A stretch of 64,000 nucleotides of DNA. Origin: Kumtagia sp963820075 (GTDB taxonomy: Bacteria; Pseudomonadota; Alphaproteobacteria; Rhizobiales; Rhizobiaceae). Of the stretch, positions 1 through 8,994 are shown piece by piece. Location of the stretch: assembly GCA_963820075.1 (NCBI GenBank), contig CAWFYS010000012.1:248001-312000 (forward strand), written 5' to 3'. The notes beneath the pieces were generated by a model. That model was not told where the DNA came from. It made no database searches and was given only the letters and a program-made list of their open reading frames with translations. Numbering within the stretch: the stretch's first letter is position 1; every line of letters starts with the position of its first letter. The position numbers and the translations under genes are program-made.

Positions 1-343
1 CGGACCTGAATTCCTTGATGGCAGCCATGCCGCGATTGGCAAGGATCGTGCGCAGCGCCCCCGTGGCCTGGATGAACCGCGCCACGTCCTCGGGCTCGGC
101 TTCCGGTCCGGCAAAGCGCGGCCGCAGCGCGGAAAGGACTTCGACGAGGCAGGAGATAGCGTCCCTGTTGTCCAGCAGGACGTCCTTGCCGAGCGACGGA
201 AGGCTCTGTTGCGCGGTGCCCTTGCCGACGACATAGGTCTGATTGAACGGGTCGCAGGGCTGCGCCGCCAGTGCCGGCGAGACAGCGGCGAGGCCAAGAA
301 CGAACGCGGCGGCGGCAATCAGGCGGTGGAAACGGCAGTTCAT
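1..343 (-). CDS. Secreted hypothetical protein, 3' end outside window
   Basis: This is the N-terminal 114 residues of an open frame that runs off the left edge. The first 27 residues form a clear Sec signal peptide (positively charged start, hydrophobic IAAAAFVLGLAAV core, cleavage near SPALA-AQ). The mature part begins AQPCDPFNQTYVV and has two cysteines, but I do not recognise a family. Its ATG overlaps the TGA of the upstream gene (ATGA), so the two are probably translationally coupled, and it is the last visible gene of a minus-strand envelope operon. A periplasmic role is inferred from the signal peptide only. Confidence 0.6.
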   Translation of the reverse strand, partial: MNCRFHRLIAAAAFVLGLAAVSPALAAQPCDPFNQTYVVGKGTAQQSLPSLGKDVLLDNRDAISCLVEVLSALRPRFAGPEAEPEDVARFIQATGALRTILANRGMAAIKEFRS

Positions 344-885
344 TGAAATGCCTGCACGACGGGCGGCGGAGGGGCGTCGGTACTTCCGCCGACGGCCGCG
401 ATCTGGCTTGCATCCGGATCGTTGAGCACGTCGTCGATCACCAGTTTTACCACCACGTCCGGTTTCAGCCGGGGAAAGTCGAATCCGGCATCGTCGGTGG
501 TGATCTCGTCGGAGGTCAGCGGCACAATCTGGCGAACCGAAACCTTTGGCGAAAGCAGTTTGTTTCGGGATTGTTCCGTGCCGACATAGTAGAAATTCGC
601 CGATATCTGGATCTCGCGGCTGAGCAGGCCGGCGACGAACGGAACATAGGCGATTATATATTCGCCACTCCGCTGGGAAGGGATGGGAACGCCATCGACC
701 GATATTTCGGGCACGTAGTCGGTGAGCTTTCCTACGCCGTCACCCGGGTCACGGAAGACGAGGCGGGCGTATTTCCGCTCGATCTGGAACGCATCGCGAA
801 TATCATTCGCCTTTATGACGATGCCCAATCCGACGGCGAAAGCCAGGATGCCGGCCCCGCCGGCGACACCGACCTTGTAGTTCAT
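340..885 (-). CDS. Hypothetical protein with one N-terminal membrane segment
   Basis: The 181-residue frame starts MNYKVGVAGGAG and has one hydrophobic stretch (about residues 4-24, ending GLGIVIKAND), followed by a soluble domain with alternating beta-like segments and a Pro-rich C-terminus (DAPPPPVVQAF). No catalytic motif is recognised. No good ribosome binding site precedes the ATG, and the start lies 83 bases inside the preceding gene. The last sensible residues of that gene (GTGTQGAGNF) join naturally to this frame, so the two may be halves of one three-TM protein split by a single-base shift near 890-900. A coupled operon of two separate proteins is the alternative. Confidence 0.55.
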   Translation of the reverse strand: MNYKVGVAGGAGILAFAVGLGIVIKANDIRDAFQIERKYARLVFRDPGDGVGKLTDYVPEISVDGVPIPSQRSGEYIIAYVPFVAGLLSREIQISANFYYVGTEQSRNKLLSPKVSVRQIVPLTSDEITTDDAGFDFPRLKPDVVVKLVIDDVLNDPDASQIAAVGGSTDAPPPPVVQAFQ

Positions 886-1270
886 TTCGCCGGCCGTGGA
901 TTTCGAAATTGCCGGCTCCCTGCGTACCGGTGCCATAGAGCAGGATCGCGACACCGACCACGACAAGCACAAAGGTGAAGGAGGCGTGCGTCGTGCCCAT
1001 GGTCATGAAAGCGGCCAGCAGAGCGACCGAGCCGACGATCATGAAGAACACGCCGCTCGACAGGAAATACCAGACGTCCCTTTTTTGCCGGCCGGCGCCC
1101 CTCTGCTTCAGCATCTGGCTAAGCAGCCTGTTCAGGTCGCCCATCTGAAGGTCTGTGGATGCATCGGCTTCCGCCGCGGCCTTGCCGGCCGCTTTCCTGG
1201 CTTGAGGCGCGGCCGTATCGGCGCCAGCGTCGCCCGGCTTCGGTTGCGCACTGTTCTGTTCGTCGGACAT
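803..1270 (-). CDS. Hypothetical membrane protein, possible frameshifted 5' half
   Basis: Starting at MSDEQNSAQ, the protein has a charged, Ala-rich cytoplasmic N-terminus (about 60 residues), a basic LKQRGAGRQKRD linker and two transmembrane segments (FLSSGVFFMIVGSVALLAAF and FTFVLVVVGVAILLYG). The last 43 residues switch abruptly to Arg/Gly-rich sequence typical of an out-of-frame GC-rich read, which suggests the true frame is lost at about base 895. An upstream GTG at 1297 would add nine residues. The downstream frame (340-885) continues with a third hydrophobic segment. No family is recognised; an envelope location is inferred. Confidence 0.5.
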   Translation of the reverse strand: MSDEQNSAQPKPGDAGADTAAPQARKAAGKAAAEADASTDLQMGDLNRLLSQMLKQRGAGRQKRDVWYFLSSGVFFMIVGSVALLAAFMTMGTTHASFTFVLVVVGVAILLYGTGTQGAGNFEIHGRRNELQGRCRRRGRHPGFRRRIGHRHKGE

Positions 1271-1441
1271 GGCATTGGCTGCCAATATGAACCCCACTTG
1301 CGAACGCTATTATTCTTCGCAACGAAGAGCAAGCTTTCTCGCGGCGTTGCACTTGAGGCGTGTAGCCGTCGCGCATTACTTCGCGGATGCAGGACTTTCG
1401 CTGCCCCGTCCAGTCGGCCGGCGCCGGCAAGGACGCCGAGC

Positions 1442-3022
1442 CTATTTCTTGGCACCAGCCGGCGGCCGGCGGATGCTCCGCCTGACCATGGCCATATCGG
1501 CGCCGCCGATCGCAAAGACGATCGCGAAATAAAGCAGCATCGCACCCGCCATCATGGCGCCCAGCACCGTGGCCTGTTCCCAAAAGGGGGCGGCCGGCGC
1601 CAGGCTGGCGGCGAACCAGCGTGCGGCCAGGTGAAGCGCGCCCGCCATCACCGCCGCCGCGACCAGCAGCCGGGGAACACGCTTCACCAGCCCGGCATCG
1701 CGGCCCCAGTGGCCACGCCGCACCAGGGTGCCAAACAGCAGCGCCGCGTTGACCCAGCCGGCAACGGCCGAGGCGATGGCGATGCCCGACCCGCCCATCG
1801 ACCGAAACAAGCTCAGCGCCACGCTGATGTTGACGGCGACCGAGATCGCGGCGAAAAACATCGGCGTGCGCGTGTCCTCGCGTGCGAAATAGCCCGGCGT
1901 GAATGCCTTGATCAGCACGAAGGCCGGCAGTCCGAGACCGAAGATCGCAAGGATGGCCGAGACCACGGGCGTGCCGTTGGTCGCGGCGAAGGCGCCGCGC
2001 TCATAGAGAAGCCGCACGATCGGCTCGGAAATCACCATCAGCGCCGCGGCCGCCGGAAGCGTCAGGAACAGAGTGAACTCGACCGAGCGGTTCTGCAGGT
2101 TCGAGGCTTCCTTGAGGTCGCCGGCCTTCAGCGCGCGCGCCAGCTCCGGCAGGAGCACGATGGCGACGGCGATTCCGACCACGCCGAGCGGTAGCTGGTA
2201 GACGCGGTCGGCATAGGCGAGCGAGGACACCGCGCTTTCCTTGCCCGAGGCGATCGCCGTGCCGATCAACTGGTTGATCTGGGTGATGCCGCCGGTGACG
2301 GCTGCCGGAAAGGCGAGCACCAGCAGGCGTTTGACGTTCGGCGTCAGGCGCGGCCGGCGAAAGCCGATCCGCGCGCCGGCATGGCGCACGGCGATCCACA
2401 CGATTCCAAGCTGCACCAGGCCGGCGGCCAGCACGCCCCAGGCCAGCGCGTAGCCGATTTCCAGGCCGCCCAGCCCGTCATGCCAGGCATGGAGGAGCAC
2501 GCCGATCAGGATGATGTTGAGGAAGACCGGCGCGACGGCAGCCGCGAAATATCGTCTGAGCGAATTCAGCATTCCGGCCATCATGGCGGCCAGCGACATG
2601 CACATCAGGTAGGGAAACATGATCGTCGCCAAGGCGACGGTGAGGTCATGCTTTTCCGCATTGTCTGAGAAGCCCGGCGCAATGATGGTCGCCACCAGGA
2701 ACGGCATCGACAGTTCCATAAGGATGGTGAGCGCCATCAGTGTCGTGAACAGCACGCCGAACACTTCTTCCGAAAAGCGCCTTGCGCCCTCCATGCCGCC
2801 TGATTCGATCTCTTTGGCAAAGAGCGGCACGAAGGCGGCGTTGAAAGCGCCCTCGGCGAACAGGCGGCGGAACGTGTTCGGAAACTGGAAGGCGGCATTG
2901 AAGGCGTCGGCGATCGGCCCGGTTCCGAGGGCGGCCGCCATCAGCATCTCGCGCGCAAAGCCAAGAACGCGGCTCATCAGCGTGCCGGAGGCGACAGTCG
3001 CGAATTTCTTGACAAGGCTCAA
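1442..3022 (-). CDS. murJ: Lipid II flippase MurJ
   Basis: MurJ (MviN) flips undecaprenyl-linked peptidoglycan precursor lipid II across the inner membrane. The 526-residue product matches the family length and begins with the typical amphipathic start and motif (SLVKKFATVASGTLMSRVLG, then FAREMLMAAALG). It contains the conserved FRRLFAEGAFNAAFVP loop and about 13-14 hydrophobic helices to the C-terminal RRPPAGAKK tail. I chose the TTG at 3022 because GGAG lies 8 bases upstream and the frame upstream of it is low-complexity repeat sequence. The glnD-murJ pairing is common in rhizobia, although a repeat-filled 519-base gap separates them here. Essential for cell-wall synthesis. Confidence 0.95.
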   Translation of the reverse strand: MSLVKKFATVASGTLMSRVLGFAREMLMAAALGTGPIADAFNAAFQFPNTFRRLFAEGAFNAAFVPLFAKEIESGGMEGARRFSEEVFGVLFTTLMALTILMELSMPFLVATIIAPGFSDNAEKHDLTVALATIMFPYLMCMSLAAMMAGMLNSLRRYFAAAVAPVFLNIILIGVLLHAWHDGLGGLEIGYALAWGVLAAGLVQLGIVWIAVRHAGARIGFRRPRLTPNVKRLLVLAFPAAVTGGITQINQLIGTAIASGKESAVSSLAYADRVYQLPLGVVGIAVAIVLLPELARALKAGDLKEASNLQNRSVEFTLFLTLPAAAALMVISEPIVRLLYERGAFAATNGTPVVSAILAIFGLGLPAFVLIKAFTPGYFAREDTRTPMFFAAISVAVNISVALSLFRSMGGSGIAIASAVAGWVNAALLFGTLVRRGHWGRDAGLVKRVPRLLVAAAVMAGALHLAARWFAASLAPAAPFWEQATVLGAMMAGAMLLYFAIVFAIGGADMAMVRRSIRRPPAGAKK

Positions 3023-3138
3023 AGGGCGGACTCCGGTCCCCTTGCAGGGGCCGTGCGGCAGCCGGGACTCCTCCACAAGGCGGCGCTCGAAACCGCTTCG
3101 CGCGGAGCGTCCGCCCGGACCAGGCAAGAGAGTTTCGT

Positions 3139-3211
3139 CGGCGTTTCGGCCGTGTTTCCTTCTCCCCGCCGGCGGGGAGAAGGTGGCCGGCAGGCCGGAT
3201 GAGGGGCAAAA
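3139..3211. repeat. Dispersed palindromic repeat, family C
   Basis: A hairpin (CTTCTCCCCGCC / GGCGGGGAGAAG) is followed by GTGGCCGGCAGGCCGGATGA and GGGGCAAA. Close copies occur at 17504-17580 and, shorter, at 51335-51384. It sits between murJ and glnD, inside no gene. Such short GC-rich palindromes are common between genes in rhizobial genomes; any role in transcription termination or mRNA stability here is inference. Confidence 0.75.
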
Positions 3212-3303
3212 TCCCGCCGCGGTCGGGTACTGTGAGGCGAAGCCACGCAAGCCAGTTTAGGGGCGTCCCGGGGCTCCGGGTTCGAGCTAAAGAAAGGTGA
3301 TAG

Positions 3304-3475
3304 TCCCCCCTCTCCGGCTTGCTTCGCAAGCCACCTCTCCCCCTGCGGGGGCGAGGAAGGGCGCCAAGCGGCCCGGCCGGCGTTTCCTCGCCCCTGCGAA
3401 GCGGGGGCGAGGTGGCGGCGAAGCGGTCGGAGAGGGGGGTGAATGGTCATCCCGTCAACCCGAGTTCGCAGCACT
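3304..3475. repeat. Dispersed palindromic repeat, family D
   Basis: A composite of inverted segments: CCCTCTCCGGCTTGCTTCGC at the left and the near complement GAAGCGGTCGGAGAGGGGGG at the right, with internal CTCCCCCTGCGGGGGCGAGG hairpins. A related unit lies at 62608-62749 and a shorter, inverted one at 10395-10461, which also shares the flank reading ACTCGGGTTNACGGGAT. Together with the family C unit it fills most of the 519-base murJ-glnD gap, where I see no gene. Confidence 0.7.
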
Positions 3476-3541
3476 GAGGGGCGTCCCTTGTCGCCCTCGG
3501 CGACATCTCCTCCTCGAGGGAGGAGAATATCCGCCATGCCG

Positions 3542-6343
3542 TCATTCCGCCGCGGCCTGATCGTCAGTCCTGCCGCGCGCCGGCTGGCCTTCCAGCGTTG
3601 CCATCAGCGCCGCTCGGATCGTCTGCAGTCGCATCGGATTCTCGATCTTCGCCCCGGTGAGATCGGTCACGTAGAAGGTGTCGATCACCTTTTCTCCGAA
3701 GGTCGTGATGTGGGCCGACGCGATATCGAGCGAAAGGTCCGACAGCGACCCGGTCATTTCCGAGAGCAGGCCGGACCGGTCGAGCCCCGACACGTCGATG
3801 ACGGTGAAGCGGTTCGACAGCGTGTTGCGGATGTCGACGCGCGGTTCGATGCGGAACGCTTTCGACCCGCGCCTGGGCTTGGCGCGCCGGGCGATGATCT
3901 CCGGAAGCCCGCTCTTGCCCGAGAGCACGTCCTCGATCAACTGCCCGACCCGCTCGGCGCGCCGCTGTTCGTCCTCGTCGCGGTCGAATTCGCGGGAAAT
4001 CAGGATGGTGTCCAGCGCCCGCCCGTCGAAAGTGGTGAAAACCTGCGCGTCGACGATGTTGGCGCCGGCGGCCGCGCAGGCGCCCGCAATCACGGACAGG
4101 AAGCGCGGGTGGTCCTGCGCCAGCACCGTAATCTCCGTCACGCCCTCGAAGGCATGGGTTCTCACCATGGTGGCGAGCTTCTTGCCCGCCTGGTCGGCGG
4201 CGCGGATGAACTCCGCGTGACGAAGCTGATCCTTCACGTCGACGGCGAGCAGGTAGTTCTCGTAGTGCAGCTTGACCAGGCGGTCGCGCTCCTTTTGCGG
4301 CCAGCCGGCCAGGGCCTGCGCCAGTCGCTCGCGCGCCTTCCCGGCCCGCAGCAAGCGCGACACTTCCGAGAAACCGCCGGTAAGCAGAAGCTCGGTCTCA
4401 TAGTAGAGGTTGCGCAGAAGCTGGCCCTTCCAGCCGTTCCAGACGCCGGGGCCGACGCCCCTGATGTCGCACACGGTAAGGATCAACAGCAGTTTCAGCC
4501 GCTCGACCGATTGCACCGCGTCGGCGAAATCGCTGATCGTCTTGCGGTCGTTGAGATCGCGCGTCTGCGCGGTCATCGACATTAGCAGATGGTTTTCCAC
4601 CAGCCAGGCGACCGTCGCCGTGTCTTCGGCGGACAGGCCCATATGCGGGCAGATGCGGCGCGCGATCCGTGCGCCCGCAACCGCATGGTCCTCCGGCCTG
4701 CCCTTGGCGATGTCATGCAGCAGCACGGCAACGAAGAGCACCTCGCGCTGGCTGCTGAGCGCCGGCACGAGCCTGTGCGACAGCGGATGCGGTTTCTCGC
4801 CGTCGCCGTGTTCGATCTCCGAGAGGACCCCGATGCAGCGCAGCAGATGCTCGTCCACGGTGTAGTGATGATACATGTTGAACTGCATCATCGCGACGAT
4901 CCTGCCGAAATCCGGAATGAGCTTGCCGAGCAGGCCGGCCTCGTTCATTCGCCGCAAATTGAGTTCCGGATTGCGGTCCGATGTCAGTATGTCGAGGAAA
5001 AGCCGGTTGGCTTCGGCATTGCGGCGGAGATCCTTGTCGACGAGGCGGAGCGAGCGACGCAGGAGCTTCAGCGCGTCGGGATGATATTCCAGGCCGTGCC
5101 GGTCGGCGAACCAGAACAGCCGCAGGAGGTTGACGGGATCACGCGCAAACACCTTGTCGTCGGCGATGTTGACGCGGTGATTGTCGACGATGAAATCGCT
5201 GGTGCCGGCGAGCTTGCGGCGGCGGCGCGAGAAGGAGAGGAAGCCGAGCGTGAAGCCCGACACATGCTTGGCCTGCTCCTCCTCCAGCGCCGCGCAGAAG
5301 ATGCGGGTGAGATCGCCGACGTCCTTGGCGATCAGGAAGTAATGCTTCATGAAGCGCTCGACCGAGGACAGGCCCGGATGGGTGGTGTAGCCCAGCCGTT
5401 CGGCGATATCGCGCTGTATGTCGAAATGCAGCCGCTCCTCAGCCTTGCCCGTGAGGAAGTGCATATGGCAGCGTACCGCCCAGAGGAAATCCTCCGCCTT
5501 CAGGAACTGGTTGTATTCGCCGCGGGTGAAGACCCCTTCCTTAATCAGCTCCTCGCCCGTACGCACGCGGTAATAATGCTTGGCGATCCAGAACAGCGTC
5601 TGAAGATCGCGCAATCCGCCCTTGCCGTCCTTGACATTGGGTTCGACCAGATAGCGGCTTTCGCCGGCCTTGGTGTGGCGGCTGTCGCGTTCGGCAAGCT
5701 TGGCCTGCACATATTCGTTCCCGCTGCCCTTAATGACCTCGCGGTCGAAGCGGGCGAGCAACTCGTCGTAGAGCGACTTTTCGCCCCAGACGAAGCGCGC
5801 CTCCAGAATTCCCGTGCGGATCGTCATGTCGGAGCGTGAAAGCCGCAGGCAATCGTCGATGTTGCGGGTGGAGTGGCCGACCTTCAGCCCGAGATCCCAG
5901 AGCATGTAGAGCATGTACTCGACCACCTGCTCGCCCCAGGGCGTCTGCTTGTAGGGCAGAAGAAAGAGCAGGTCGATGTCGGAGCCCGGCGCCAGCGTGC
6001 CGCGCCCGTAGCCGCCGACCGCCACGATCGACATGCGCTCGGCCGCCGACGGGTTCTTGGCGCGATAGACGTGGGTCGCGGCGAAGTCGTAGAGGACGCG
6101 GATGATCTCGTCCATCAGATGCGACAGGCGGCGGGCGCAGGCCGTGCCGCTGCCGTCCTCCTTCAGCAGCCGTTCGGCCAGGCGCTTTCCGCCCGCTATG
6201 CGGCTTCTCAGCGCCGAAAGCACGAGCGAGCGCACGGCCGTCGCCGAGCCGTCGCCCGAAGTGGCCGTCGTCAGCGAGGTCAGCTCGTGGCGCAGCGCGG
6301 TGCTGTCGACCAGTTCCTCGAGCTTCAGGACAATTTTCGTCAT
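3542..6343 (-). CDS. glnD: [Protein-PII] uridylyltransferase / uridylyl-removing enzyme GlnD
   Basis: GlnD senses glutamine and adds or removes UMP on PII proteins (GlnB/GlnK), setting nitrogen regulation. The 933-residue protein has the full family layout: nucleotidyltransferase domain with GGYGRGTLAPGSDIDLLF (about 110-127; D122 and D124 bind metal), a central helical region, the HD domain with LLHDIAKGRPEDH (HD at 543-544), and two C-terminal ACT domains (about 735-790 and 846-905) that bind glutamine. The start MTKIVLKLEELVD is the first ATG of the frame. It is complete and shows no missing key residue. It lies upstream of murJ on the same strand. Confidence 0.97.
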   Translation of the reverse strand: MTKIVLKLEELVDSTALRHELTSLTTATSGDGSATAVRSLVLSALRSRIAGGKRLAERLLKEDGSGTACARRLSHLMDEIIRVLYDFAATHVYRAKNPSAAERMSIVAVGGYGRGTLAPGSDIDLLFLLPYKQTPWGEQVVEYMLYMLWDLGLKVGHSTRNIDDCLRLSRSDMTIRTGILEARFVWGEKSLYDELLARFDREVIKGSGNEYVQAKLAERDSRHTKAGESRYLVEPNVKDGKGGLRDLQTLFWIAKHYYRVRTGEELIKEGVFTRGEYNQFLKAEDFLWAVRCHMHFLTGKAEERLHFDIQRDIAERLGYTTHPGLSSVERFMKHYFLIAKDVGDLTRIFCAALEEEQAKHVSGFTLGFLSFSRRRRKLAGTSDFIVDNHRVNIADDKVFARDPVNLLRLFWFADRHGLEYHPDALKLLRRSLRLVDKDLRRNAEANRLFLDILTSDRNPELNLRRMNEAGLLGKLIPDFGRIVAMMQFNMYHHYTVDEHLLRCIGVLSEIEHGDGEKPHPLSHRLVPALSSQREVLFVAVLLHDIAKGRPEDHAVAGARIARRICPHMGLSAEDTATVAWLVENHLLMSMTAQTRDLNDRKTISDFADAVQSVERLKLLLILTVCDIRGVGPGVWNGWKGQLLRNLYYETELLLTGGFSEVSRLLRAGKARERLAQALAGWPQKERDRLVKLHYENYLLAVDVKDQLRHAEFIRAADQAGKKLATMVRTHAFEGVTEITVLAQDHPRFLSVIAGACAAAGANIVDAQVFTTFDGRALDTILISREFDRDEDEQRRAERVGQLIEDVLSGKSGLPEIIARRAKPRRGSKAFRIEPRVDIRNTLSNRFTVIDVSGLDRSGLLSEMTGSLSDLSLDIASAHITTFGEKVIDTFYVTDLTGAKIENPMRLQTIRAALMATLEGQPARGRTDDQAAAE

Positions 6344-6587
6344 CGAATAGTGCGGGTCTTCCTGGATCGCCCGGGTCTATAGCCTGTTTTGCGACAGGTG
6401 GGTATGGGCCCAGAACGTTGCAATCGGCTGAAAACGAGTGGCTTTTCGTCGCTTCCCGCACAGGAATCCGAAACTCGCGCGGCGAAGCCCGGTTCCCGGC
6501 ATGATATGGTGGAATGGGGTTGGCAGGAGGGGACCGGCAAACAGAGGCTACCCACTTGCAATCCCGGCGACAATTGACGATATGGGG

Positions 6588-6690
6588 AGCGGGAGGTTGG
6601 TGGTGGACGCGCCACTCGCCAACCGGGTCAGGTCCGGAAGGAAGCAGCCCTAACGAGCACGGAACGGGTCATTGTTCCAGCCTCCCGCCC
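6588..6690 (+). ncRNA. ffs: Bacterial small signal recognition particle RNA (4.5S)
   Basis: The diagnostic SRP helix 8 core GGTCAGGTCCGGAAGGAAGC (6626-6645) followed by AGCCCTAA is present, and the ends pair (GCGGGAGGTTGG with CCAGCCTCCCGC) to give the usual single long hairpin of about 100 nt. It binds Ffh for co-translational membrane targeting. Its position directly upstream of dnaX is the classic arrangement in rhizobia. A plausible promoter lies just before it (CTTGCA at 6555 and GATATG at 6579, 18-base spacing). Exact 5' and 3' ends are estimated from pairing. Confidence 0.95.
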
Positions 6691-6800
6691 TCCGCAAAAG
6701 CTCCGGCCTGCCGTCACGGCGTTGACGGAGTGCTGTCGCACAGGTGAAACTCACCAGCAGAACCGGCCGCGGAGCGCGGCCAGCGGAGACGAACCCTCGA

Positions 6801-8648
6801 ATGAGCGAAGCAGGAATTCCAAGGACGGGAAAGGCCGGTGCCTATCGCGTGCTCGCCCGCAAATACCGTCCGGCGGACTTTTCCGCGCTGATCGGCCAGG
6901 AGCCGATGGTGCGCACCCTCACCAACGCCTTTTCCAGCGGCCGCATCGCCCAGGCCTGGATGCTGACCGGTGTGCGCGGCGTCGGCAAGACGACCACCGC
7001 CCGCATCCTCGCCCGCGCGCTGAACTACAAGACGGAAACGATCAACCAGCCTTCGGTCGACCTTGCCGTTCCCGGCGAGCATTGCCAGGCGATCATGGAG
7101 GGCCGGCATGTCGACGTGGTCGAGATGGACGCCGCCTCGCACACCGGCATCGACGACATTCGCGAGATCATCGAGCGGGTTCGCTACGCGCCCGTCTCGG
7201 CCCGCTACAAGGTCTACATCATCGACGAGGTGCATATGCTGTCCACACAGGCCTTCAACGGCCTGCTGAAGACGCTGGAAGAGCCGCCGCCGCACGTCAA
7301 GTTCATCTTCGCCACCACTGAAATCCGCAAGGTGCCGATCACGGTGCTGTCGCGCTGCCAGCGTTTCGACCTAAGGCGCGTCGGCGCCGAGACACTGGTG
7401 GCGCATCTCGGCAGGATCGCCGGACTGGAAGCGGTCGAGGTCGAGGTCGCCGCCCTTGCCATGGTCGCGCGCGCCGCCGAAGGTTCGGTGCGCGATTCCC
7501 TGTCGATCTTCGATCAGGCGATCGCGCACAGCGCCGGGCCGGTGACGGCCGAGACGGTGCGCGGCATGCTGGGGCTCGCCGACCGCGCGCGTGTCATCGA
7601 CCTGTTCGAGCAGGTGATGAAGGGCGACATGGCGGCCGCGCTCGCCGAATTCCGGGCCCAGTACGACACCGGCGCCGATCCGGCGACGGTGCTCACCGAC
7701 CTTGCCGATTTCACGCATTTCGTCACGCGGCTGCGCTACGTGCCGGCGGCGGCTGGCGACGCCTCGCTGACGGAGGACGAGCGCAAACGCGGCGCGGCAT
7801 TGGCCGACACGCTGTCGATAAGAGTGCTGTCGCGCGCCTGGCAGATGCTGCTCAAGGGCATCACCGAGGTGCAGTCGTCCAACAGGCCGGTCGCCGCCGC
7901 CGAGATGGTTCTGATCCGGCTGGCGCATGCCGCGGACCTGCCGACGCTCGACGAGGCGATGCGGATGCTGGACGACGCACCGCAGCCCTTGACGGGCAGC
8001 GGCGACGCGGCAAGGCCGGTCCCCGGTCCGGCGCAGCCCGCCTCGGCGCGATCCGCGTCACCATCTCCCGCTCCGGCGCCGGCGCTGACACGGATGCCTC
8101 AGAGTGCCGGCGCCGGGCCCGTGGCACGGCTGGCCATGCGCGAGCCGGCCGCGGAGACCCAGGCGCCGCCGGTTGTCGAGGCCAGGCCGGAGCCGGTGGC
8201 TGAAACCGTGCCGGTGCGTTCCTTGTCCGACATCGCCGCGCTCGCCGACACCAACCGCGACATGGCCTTCAAGGTGCTGCTGAAGCGCTTTGTCCGGCCG
8301 GTCCGCATCGAACCCGGCCGGCTCGAGGTTGCCTTGACGGCGGATGCGCCGAAAACCCTGCTCAACGATCTCAGCATCAAGCTGAAGAACTGGACGAACC
8401 GTCAGTGGCTGGTATCGCTGTCCCGCGAGGAAGGCGGCCGGACGCTGGCGCAGGAAGAGACCGCGCGCCGCGAGACGGCGATTCTCGACGCAAGCAACGA
8501 CCCGACGGTCGCCGCGATCCTGTCGCGCTTCCCCGGCGCGAAAATCATCGACGTGCGCATTCCCGACGCGCCGGAATTGCCAGGAATCGGCGACCCCGGG
8601 GCGGAGGCCGTTTCCCCCGATCCGTCGTTCGACGACGACGACAACTGA
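6801..8648 (+). CDS. dnaX: DNA polymerase III subunits tau/gamma
   Basis: DnaX is the ATPase of the clamp loader that places the beta sliding clamp and tethers polymerase cores. The AAA+ module shows Walker A GVRGVGKTT (57-65), Walker B IIDEVHML (140-147) and the SRC motif (184-186). The C-terminal third is a Pro/Ala-rich linker then a tau domain. The family's usual four-Cys zinc module is reduced: only C95 remains in the region between residues 75 and 100. I chose the ATG at 6801 (MSEAGIPRTGKAGAYRV, GGAG 13 bases upstream) over the in-frame start at 6744. It is followed after 22 bases by ybaB, as usual. 615 residues. Confidence 0.95.
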   Translation: MSEAGIPRTGKAGAYRVLARKYRPADFSALIGQEPMVRTLTNAFSSGRIAQAWMLTGVRGVGKTTTARILARALNYKTETINQPSVDLAVPGEHCQAIMEGRHVDVVEMDAASHTGIDDIREIIERVRYAPVSARYKVYIIDEVHMLSTQAFNGLLKTLEEPPPHVKFIFATTEIRKVPITVLSRCQRFDLRRVGAETLVAHLGRIAGLEAVEVEVAALAMVARAAEGSVRDSLSIFDQAIAHSAGPVTAETVRGMLGLADRARVIDLFEQVMKGDMAAALAEFRAQYDTGADPATVLTDLADFTHFVTRLRYVPAAAGDASLTEDERKRGAALADTLSIRVLSRAWQMLLKGITEVQSSNRPVAAAEMVLIRLAHAADLPTLDEAMRMLDDAPQPLTGSGDAARPVPGPAQPASARSASPSPAPAPALTRMPQSAGAGPVARLAMREPAAETQAPPVVEARPEPVAETVPVRSLSDIAALADTNRDMAFKVLLKRFVRPVRIEPGRLEVALTADAPKTLLNDLSIKLKNWTNRQWLVSLSREEGGRTLAQEETARRETAILDASNDPTVAAILSRFPGAKIIDVRIPDAPELPGIGDPGAEAVSPDPSFDDDDN

Positions 8649-8670
8649 CACGCAAGGAGGACACCGGACC

Positions 8671-8994
8671 ATGAAGGATCTGCTCGGCCTGATGGGCAAG
8701 GCGAAGGAAATGCAGGCGAAGTTCCAGACCATGCAGGAGGAGATCGCCCAGATGGAGGCGACCGGCCAGGCCGGCGGCGGTCTGGTCAATGTCACGATCA
8801 CCGGCACGTTCGAGATGAAGTCACTGAAGATCGATCCGGCCCTGTTCAAGGAGGACGAGGTCGAGATCCTCGAGGACCTTATCCTCGCCGCCCACAATGA
8901 CGCCAAGTCCAAGGTCGAGACGGCCATGAAGGAAAAGACCGCTGCGCTGACCGCCGGCCTGCCCCTGCCTCCCGGCCTCAAGCTGCCGTTCTGA
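8671..8994 (+). CDS. ybaB: YbaB/EbfC family nucleoid-associated protein
   Basis: A 107-residue YbaB/EbfC protein, a small dimeric DNA-binding protein that coats the nucleoid. The sequence begins MKDLLGLMGKAKEMQAKFQ and has the conserved core GGLVNVTITGTFEMKSLKID and the C-terminal LPLPPGLKLPF. AAGGAGG lies 10 bases before the ATG. It is in the conserved order dnaX-ybaB-recR, although here a SleB-like gene has been placed between ybaB and recR. Its precise role in recombination or replication is not established for this family. Confidence 0.95.
   Translation: MKDLLGLMGKAKEMQAKFQTMQEEIAQMEATGQAGGGLVNVTITGTFEMKSLKIDPALFKEDEVEILEDLILAAHNDAKSKVETAMKEKTAALTAGLPLPPGLKLPF

Noticed and set aside
896..2194. 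Long plus-strand open frame opposite murJ (432 codons)
   Set aside because: Antisense to murJ with Arg/His/Gln-rich composition typical of a GC-rich complementary read; no ribosome binding site or domain.
3023..3541. Repeat cluster as a CRISPR array
   Set aside because: The units are palindromic and of mixed family, without regular spacers or a cas gene.
6389..6747. Short plus-strand frames crossing the SRP RNA
   Set aside because: They overlap the structured 4.5S RNA and its leader and have no ribosome binding site; the RNA explains the sequence.
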